Shown in pieces: positions 8,404 through 12,712 of a DNA stretch of 12,712 nucleotides. A program made the position numbers and the translations under genes. The stretch's first letter is position 1; every line of letters begins with the position of its first letter. This DNA is from Bacillota bacterium (GTDB lineage Bacteria; Bacillota; Clostridia; Lachnospirales; Lachnospiraceae): positions 1 through 12,712 of the forward strand of contig JAEYXC010000393.1 in the NCBI GenBank assembly GCA_023428655.1, written 5' to 3'. The notes beneath the pieces were generated by a model that saw only the letters and a list, made by a program, of their open reading frames with translations, did no database searches and was not told the DNA's origin.

Positions 8404-8436
8404 AATCTATCAGAAATCTCTCTACAAAACCGTCCG
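8404..8436 (-). promoter_or_regulatory. Putative promoter of secreted-protein gene
   Basis: On the - strand, CGGACGG (plus 8430-8436) is followed after exactly 20 bp by TAGATT (plus 8404-8409), again within TGATAGATTGAA. The intervening bases differ from those of the lipoprotein promoter except at their ends, so the match is more than simple low complexity. It predicts a leader of about 40 nt before ATG 8354. Confidence 0.6.
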
Positions 8437-8511
8437 CTGCATGAAACATTGTTTTTTCTGCATGAATCATGTTTTTTTCTGCACGAATCCTGTTATTCTG
8501 CATGAATCATT
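8437..8511. promoter_or_regulatory. Four-copy 21-bp repeat, putative LytTR operator array
   Basis: Four units start with CTGCATGAAACATT or close variants at 8437, 8458, 8479 and 8498, spaced 21, 21 and 19 bp. Their cores are CATGAAACAT (8440), CATGAATCAT (8461), CACGAATCCT (8482) and CATGAATCAT (8501), each followed by a T-rich spacer. The CATGAATCATG form is nearly palindromic. The array fills the divergent region between the secreted-protein gene and the LytTR regulator gene. Unit 1 sits 3 bp from the CGGACGG promoter element, exactly as in the lipoprotein promoter. Binding by the adjacent LytTR regulator is inferred from spacing, position and recurrence. Confidence 0.7.
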
Positions 8512-8512
8512 G

Positions 8513-8541
8513 TTTCCGTTATTTCGATTTTATGGTAAACT
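8513..8541 (+). promoter_or_regulatory. Possible promoter of LytTR regulator gene
   Basis: TTTCCG (8513-8518) and TAAACT (8536-8541) are 17 bp apart and lie just downstream of the last repeat unit, 33 bp before ATG 8575. Both boxes are imperfect, so the assignment is tentative. The position would let the repeat array control the regulator gene as well. Confidence 0.35.
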
Positions 8542-8574
8542 TATCATGGAAATTAGAGGAACGGAGGAATGCTT

Positions 8575-9300
8575 ATGCTGCAGATCGCAATCTGCGATGA
8601 CAATATAGATGAATTATCCAATATGGTACAGCTCATTAACCAATACCGAGCATCCAGACATCTAAACTGGGACTATGCTGTTTTTCCAAACGGGTTTGAC
8701 TTGGTTTCCGTACTAGAAAAAGGAAATCGGTTTGATATTTATTGCCTCGATATCATTATGCCGGGCTTTTCGGGTATTGATGTTGCTAAGGAAATTCGCA
8801 CTTTTGATAAAACCGCTCCGATTTTGTTCTTTACCTCATCACCCGAGTTTGCTTTGGATAGCTATTCGGTGAAAGCGATTAACTATGTACTAAAGCCTCT
8901 CACCAAAGAGAAATTCTTCATCACCTTTGATGAGGTTTTGGAGCAGTTAAAAATTGAAAGGGATGAGGATGCCATAATTGTAAAAAGTAATGAGGGAATT
9001 CGGAAAATAATGATTCCTAACTTGGTTTTTGCCGAGGTGATTGGCCGAAATGTCCTATATCATCTGCTGTCCGGTAAGGTAATCGAATGCGCAGAATCCT
9101 TTTCCTCTGTCTGTGATTCTCTTCTGAAATATAAATGCTTTATCAAAACCCACCGCTCTTATATTGTAAATATGCAATATGTGGATACCATTGATAATCA
9201 CAAGGTTACCCTACAAACCCTTTCATCCGTTCCTGTGGCACAGGGTAAAGCGAGGGTGATTAAAGAACAATATTTGAATTATCAAATGGAGGAGGAGTAA
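8575..9300 (+). CDS. LytTR-family response regulator
   Basis: A 241-residue cytoplasmic transcription factor of the AgrA/ComE/VirR type. The receiver domain (about 1-120) shows the acidic pair D8-D9 (AICDDN), phosphoacceptor D59 (YCLDIIMPG), T87 (LFFTSS) and K107 (YVLKP). The LytTR DNA-binding domain (about 138-236) contains the typical KTHRSYIVNMQYV segment. An in-frame ATG two codons upstream (8569) abuts the GGAGGA site, so ATG 8575, with six bases of spacing, is the better start. The cognate kinase is almost certainly the GHKL protein encoded 89 bp downstream. Four LytTR-type repeats precede the gene, suggesting autoregulation and control of the divergent secreted-protein gene. The stop is preceded by GAG-rich codons that also form a ribosome binding site for a short ORF. 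Confident in family; the specific regulon is inferred. Confidence 0.95.
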   Translation: MLQIAICDDNIDELSNMVQLINQYRASRHLNWDYAVFPNGFDLVSVLEKGNRFDIYCLDIIMPGFSGIDVAKEIRTFDKTAPILFFTSSPEFALDSYSVKAINYVLKPLTKEKFFITFDEVLEQLKIERDEDAIIVKSNEGIRKIMIPNLVFAEVIGRNVLYHLLSGKVIECAESFSSVCDSLLKYKCFIKTHRSYIVNMQYVDTIDNHKVTLQTLSSVPVAQGKARVIKEQYLNYQMEEE

Positions 9301-9304
9301 GCGC

Positions 9305-9409
9305 ATGAATCAGCTCAATATACAGGTGTTCAAGAGCACCTCATCCCCGAATTACTTATGCTTGTACCATTATAAGGAGGGACAAAAAAATGATAGCGAT
9401 TGTCATTGA
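9305..9409 (+). CDS. Possible 34-residue peptide ORF between regulator and kinase
   Basis: ATG 9305 is preceded by GGAGGAG (9291-9297) with seven bases of spacing and opens a 34-codon frame ending TGA at 9407-9409, which overlaps the kinase start by 20 bp. The peptide starts MNQLNIQVFKSTSSPNYLC and ends in a charged tail (KEGQKNDSDCH), with Cys at 19 and 33. It has no signal peptide. Small peptide genes beside AgrC/AgrA-class pairs are known, but no AgrB-type processing gene is in the window and the segment NYLCLYHY is only loosely like an autoinducer core. The ribosome binding site could be a by-product of the Glu-Glu-Glu codons ending the regulator gene. It may equally be non-coding or serve only translational coupling. 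Confidence 0.3.
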   Translation: MNQLNIQVFKSTSSPNYLCLYHYKEGQKNDSDCH

Positions 9410-10661
9410 ATTCTCTCGTTACTGGTTTGCTCTATTATTTGGCATGGTTGTTGCAGTCAGTTTCGCCGGAATGGCGCGTACATGGAAAAATTATTTGGCT
9501 GCCGGGTGCTTTACCGTTGTGATATTTATTATTCAGGTTCTATGCTTGTTTCGTTGGGGAATGGACACGACGTGGAAAATATACCCACTGCTCGCTCATG
9601 TACCGATCACTGCTTTTATCATCTTATATTTAAAGCGCTCGTGGTTGATATCGGTAACAAGTATGTTCACTATTTTTCTCTGCTGTCAGCCGCCCCGTTG
9701 GATTGGCAGTGTGGCAGGTGCTATATTTGACAGTGTGACCATGAACCACTTGGGTTATATTATATCGTTATTTCTGATGTACTATATCCTAGAGAAATAT
9801 GTAACTGATTCTGTTCGGCATCTGATGGAACGCTCCGTCAAATCCTGCCTGCTATTTGGTGCCATGCCGGCTTTTTACTATCTCTTCGACCATGCTACCA
9901 CAGTATATACCGATTTTTTATACAGTGGATCTCGTACCGCTGTACAATTCATGCCCTTTGCGACATCGGCCTTCTATTTTGTGTTTGTCCTCTTTTACTA
10001 TTCCGAAACGCAAAAACAGGCACAAATCCAACGAGAGCGGGATATGCTGGACACTCAGTTTAGGCAGGCGCAAAAGGAATTTGATTCTCTACGGCAGATG
10101 CAGCAGAATGCTGCAGTCTATCGCCACGACATGCGCCACCATTTCGCACTATTACAGGGTCTTGCTTCCAAGAATTACATCGAGGAAATCAAGGAATACC
10201 TACAGACCGCTCAATCCGATATGGACGCCATCACCCCCGCACGCTATTGTGAAAACGAAACCGTCAATCTGATTCTGTCCGCCTTCGTCACCAAAGCAAA
10301 GCAGTCCCAAATTAATATGGCTGTGGATGCAAAGCTACCTGATTTGCTTACCTTTAGCGACACCGAGCTTTGTTCCCTCTTGTCAAATGCTTTGGAAAAC
10401 GCCATATATGCCTGTAAGAACATAGCCGACAGCAAGGATCGTTTGATCAAGCTGCGTATCTATTCCAGGAATCATAAATTGTGCATTGATATCCGTAATA
10501 CATACCAGACCGAACCGGCATTCCACCTGGGCCTTCCGGTAACAAAGGAACAGGGACATGGTTTTGGCACAAAAAGCATGATACATATTGTGGAAAAGCA
10601 TGGAGGTATATACCAGTTTTCCGTCAAGGATGGATTTTTTATCTTTCAAGCCACCGCATAA
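9390..10661 (+). CDS. GHKL-domain sensor histidine kinase (AgrC/ComD class)
   Basis: A 423-residue membrane sensor kinase. Residues about 8-205 carry six or seven hydrophobic segments with no sizeable extracellular domain, the layout of peptide-sensing kinases of the HPK10 class. A coiled-coil linker (about 206-240) leads to the histidine region YRHDMRHHF, with H246 the likely phosphorylation site. The GHKL ATPase domain follows, with the N-box LLSNALENAIYAC (N333, N337) and the glycine loop GHGFGTKSM (about 389-397). AAGGAGGG lies eight bases before ATG 9390. It is the likely partner of the LytTR regulator upstream. No gene for a transported or processed peptide is visible apart from the doubtful short ORF. 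A strong terminator follows. The ligand is unknown; membrane topology suggests a small hydrophobic or peptide signal. Confidence 0.93.
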   Translation: MIAIVIEFSRYWFALLFGMVVAVSFAGMARTWKNYLAAGCFTVVIFIIQVLCLFRWGMDTTWKIYPLLAHVPITAFIILYLKRSWLISVTSMFTIFLCCQPPRWIGSVAGAIFDSVTMNHLGYIISLFLMYYILEKYVTDSVRHLMERSVKSCLLFGAMPAFYYLFDHATTVYTDFLYSGSRTAVQFMPFATSAFYFVFVLFYYSETQKQAQIQRERDMLDTQFRQAQKEFDSLRQMQQNAAVYRHDMRHHFALLQGLASKNYIEEIKEYLQTAQSDMDAITPARYCENETVNLILSAFVTKAKQSQINMAVDAKLPDLLTFSDTELCSLLSNALENAIYACKNIADSKDRLIKLRIYSRNHKLCIDIRNTYQTEPAFHLGLPVTKEQGHGFGTKSMIHIVEKHGGIYQFSVKDGFFIFQATA

Positions 10662-10716
10662 AAGAGATCTATTGCAGACAGTAAATGCAAAGCTGCATAC
10701 ACTTGTCTATTTAATC

Positions 10717-10765
10717 AAACAAGGGTCTCGGAAGCTGTCAAAAGCATCCGAAACCCTTGTTTTTA
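10717..10765 (+). terminator. Rho-independent terminator of kinase gene
   Basis: AAACAAGGGT (10717-10726) pairs with ACCCTTGTTT (10753-10762), and the stem continues inward to 10736/10743 with two mismatches, leaving a 6-nt loop; a run of T residues follows (10760-10764). It ends the + strand regulator/kinase transcript. It lies between convergent genes and has AT-rich flanks on both sides, so it may also serve the ABC transporter gene on the - strand. Confidence 0.88.
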
Positions 10766-10801
10766 TATAGTCTTACATTGTCATGAGATAAAATCTCTTA
10801 A

Positions 10802-12688
10802 TTATTCTAGCTCAAGCCCACCTGTGTATAGCTGGTAGTATCTACCCTTTTGCTTCACCAAGGCCTCATGATCACCACGCTCAATAATTCTTCCCTGCTC
10901 CAATACCATAATCACATCGGAATTCTGTATCGTCGATAACCGATGGGCAATTACAAATACGGTTCTTCCCTCCATAAGCTTATCCATTCCCTCCTGCACC
11001 AGCTTCTCTGTTCTGGTATCAATGCTGGAGGTCGCCTCGTCAAGGATTAATACCGGTGGATCTGCGATGGCAGCCCTGGCTATCGCAATCAACTGTCGTT
11101 GTCCCTGCGATAGATTTGCTCCGTCTCCGGTGAGCATTGTATCATACCCATGTGGTAGATGCTTAATAAATTGATCCGCATTGGCCAGCCTTGCTGCTGC
11201 AAAAACCTCCTCATCGGTGGCATTTAACTTCCCGTAACGGATATTATCCGCTACAGTACCTGTAAATAAATGAATATCCTGAAGAACAATACCTAAGCTT
11301 CGTCTTAAATCATCCTTTTTAATCTTATTGATATTAATGCCATCGTATCGTATCTTACCATCCTGAATATCATAAAAGCGGTTAATTAGATTTGTTATAG
11401 TAGTTTTTCCTGCACCGGTGGCTCCGACGAAGGCTACCTTTTCTCCAGGTCTTGCATAAACCTGAACATCATGAAGTACAATCTTTTCATCATTGTAACC
11501 AAAGTCAACCTGATCAAATATCACATCGCCCAGAAGTCTGGTATAAGTAATACTTCCATCAGAATGAGGATGCTTCCAAGCCCAGATACCGGTTCTTTCC
11601 TGTACCTCGATCAGGTTCCCACTCTCGTCCTCCCTGGCATTCACTAAGGTTACATAACCCTCGTCGTATTCCGGCTCCGTATCCAATAATTGAAATACTC
11701 GCTCCGCACCGGCCAGTGCCATTACAATTGAATTAAACTGCTGGGATATCTGGGTAACCGGTTGATTGAACATTCTTGTTAATTGTAAGAAGGCTGCCAG
11801 TCCACCTATGGTAAATCCGTTGACTCCAAGGATAGCTAATACCGCACCTAACATTGCAGTAACTACATAGTTTATATAACCGATGTTGCCCATGATGGGC
11901 ATCATTATGTTGGCATATTTATTGGCATTATTCGCACTCTCAAATAATTCCTCGTTTAACCGATTAAACCTCTCCGATGCTTCCTTTTCATAACAGAAAA
12001 CCTTAACTACTTTCTGCCCTTCCATCATCTCTTCGATATATCCGTTTAAAGCGCCGAGGGATTTTTGCTGTTTTCTAAAATTAATCGCACTCATACCGCC
12101 GATTTTCTTCGCAATGACAAACATCACAACTACCATTAGTAATGCAGTAAGCGTCAGAGGAATACTTAGTACAATCATCGAAATCAGTACCGATCCTATG
12201 GTAATAATTGAGGACAATAATTGGGGAATACTTTGGGAAATCATTTGCCTCAGTGTATCAACATCATTGGTATACAAGCTCATAATCTCTCCATGCGGAT
12301 TAGTATCAAAGAACCTGATCGGTAATTGTTCCATATGTGCAAACATATCATCTCGAAGGCTTTTTAAGGTTCCTTGTGTGATATAGATCATGATACGATT
12401 ATATAAAAAGGTGGAGAATACGCCCACTAGATAGATCAGGGCCATAACAAGGATTGCATTTCGCAAGGGTCCGTAATTAACCTCCTCTTGATTAAGAAAG
12501 GGAACAATATAATCATCAATTACATTCTTAATAAAAAGGGTACCGGCCACATTAGCAAGAGAGCTGAGCAATATAAAGCAAACAACACCGACGCCCTTAC
12601 TCTTATTTCCCTTCAGTACATAAAGCAAAAGTCGCCTTAGTACCTGAATATTCTCCTTATTCAATTTTTTCTTCGGCATTCTATTCAT
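10802..12688 (-). CDS. ABC exporter half-transporter (permease-ATPase fusion)
   Basis: A 628-residue type IV ABC exporter subunit of the MsbA/LmrA/BmrCD class. The N-terminal membrane domain (about 20-325) carries the expected six helices. The ATPase domain has Walker A G422-A-T-G-A-G-K-T-T430, Q-loop Q470, signature LSQGQ (526-530), Walker B VLILDE with catalytic E551, and H-loop H582; all are intact. Between the two domains sits an extended linker (about 340-385, including ERTGIWAWKHPH) that I recall from heterodimeric clostridial exporters. Substrate cannot be predicted; drugs, lipids or peptides are possible. ATG 12688 overlaps, as ATGA, a TGA stop of another open frame reaching the right edge. 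This implies a translationally coupled upstream partner gene and explains the weak ribosome binding site. Confidence 0.93.
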   Translation of the reverse strand: MNRMPKKKLNKENIQVLRRLLLYVLKGNKSKGVGVVCFILLSSLANVAGTLFIKNVIDDYIVPFLNQEEVNYGPLRNAILVMALIYLVGVFSTFLYNRIMIYITQGTLKSLRDDMFAHMEQLPIRFFDTNPHGEIMSLYTNDVDTLRQMISQSIPQLLSSIITIGSVLISMIVLSIPLTLTALLMVVVMFVIAKKIGGMSAINFRKQQKSLGALNGYIEEMMEGQKVVKVFCYEKEASERFNRLNEELFESANNANKYANIMMPIMGNIGYINYVVTAMLGAVLAILGVNGFTIGGLAAFLQLTRMFNQPVTQISQQFNSIVMALAGAERVFQLLDTEPEYDEGYVTLVNAREDESGNLIEVQERTGIWAWKHPHSDGSITYTRLLGDVIFDQVDFGYNDEKIVLHDVQVYARPGEKVAFVGATGAGKTTITNLINRFYDIQDGKIRYDGININKIKKDDLRRSLGIVLQDIHLFTGTVADNIRYGKLNATDEEVFAAARLANADQFIKHLPHGYDTMLTGDGANLSQGQRQLIAIARAAIADPPVLILDEATSSIDTRTEKLVQEGMDKLMEGRTVFVIAHRLSTIQNSDVIMVLEQGRIIERGDHEALVKQKGRYYQLYTGGLELE

Positions 12689-12712
12689 ACTTCTGTCTTG
12701 GTCTTTTTTATT
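12685..12712 (-). CDS. Possible 3' end of an upstream ABC partner gene
   Basis: On the - strand a frame reading IKKTKTEV and then TGA runs from the right edge and overlaps the ABC exporter start by 4 bp. Such overlaps are usual in heterodimeric ABC exporter operons. Only eight codons are visible, so this rests on context alone. The exporter frame itself is also open to the edge, which leaves an upstream start for that gene possible. Confidence 0.3.

Noticed and set aside
8437..8511. The tandem repeats as a CRISPR array or minisatellite
   Set aside because: Repeat cores are only about 10 bp with short T-rich spacers, far below CRISPR dimensions, and a two-copy version sits at another promoter in the same geometry, so an operator fits better.
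2179..10762. A mobile element bounded by the two similar hairpins
   Set aside because: The hairpins have terminator features and sit after gene ends; there is no transposase, integrase or target duplication.

Overview
The window looks like a chromosomal segment of a low-to-moderate GC Bacillota, most likely a clostridial (Lachnospiraceae-type) bacterium. This is inferred from strong AGGAGG ribosome binding sites on almost every gene, Gram-positive style exported proteins (a lipoprotein and a secreted protein with an Ig-like domain), a GHKL/LytTR two-component pair of the AgrC/AgrA class, and a YusI-like ArsC/Spx-family thioredoxin-fold protein. No mobile element, tRNA, rRNA or CRISPR array was seen.

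Layout: (1) 1-165, the C-terminal end of a PepSY-domain protein on the + strand, then a strong hairpin at 326-373. (2) 448-807, an ArsC/Spx-family protein (+), convergent with mnmA (tRNA 2-thiouridylase, - strand, 821-1915). (3) A gene-poor stretch, 1916-2384, ending in a clear - strand terminator. (4) 2385-5592, a - strand operon transcribed as lemA, then a DUF2207 membrane protein, then a DUF4428-like zinc-ribbon/SHOCT protein. (5) 5773-6390, a small coiled-coil-rich lipoprotein (-). (6) 6564-8354, a 596-residue secreted protein with a C-terminal Ig-like domain (-). (7) 8575-10661, a divergently transcribed LytTR response regulator and GHKL sensor kinase (+), with a possible 34-residue peptide ORF between them, closed by a strong terminator. 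(8) 10802-12688, an ABC exporter half-transporter (-), probably the second gene of a heterodimer pair whose first gene lies beyond the right edge.

The most notable signal is regulatory. The promoters of the secreted protein (8404-8470) and the lipoprotein (6445-6511) have the same architecture: a TAGATT -10-like box, exactly 20 bp, CGGACGG, 3 bp, then CATGAAACAT-type elements repeated with a 21-bp period. This 21-bp (two-turn) spacing is what LytTR regulators bind. There are two elements upstream of the lipoprotein and four in the divergent region shared by the secreted protein and the regulator itself. I infer a self-contained signalling module: sensor kinase and LytTR regulator acting on a secreted protein, a lipoprotein, and probably their own promoter. 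Its physiological role and signal cannot be read from the sequence.
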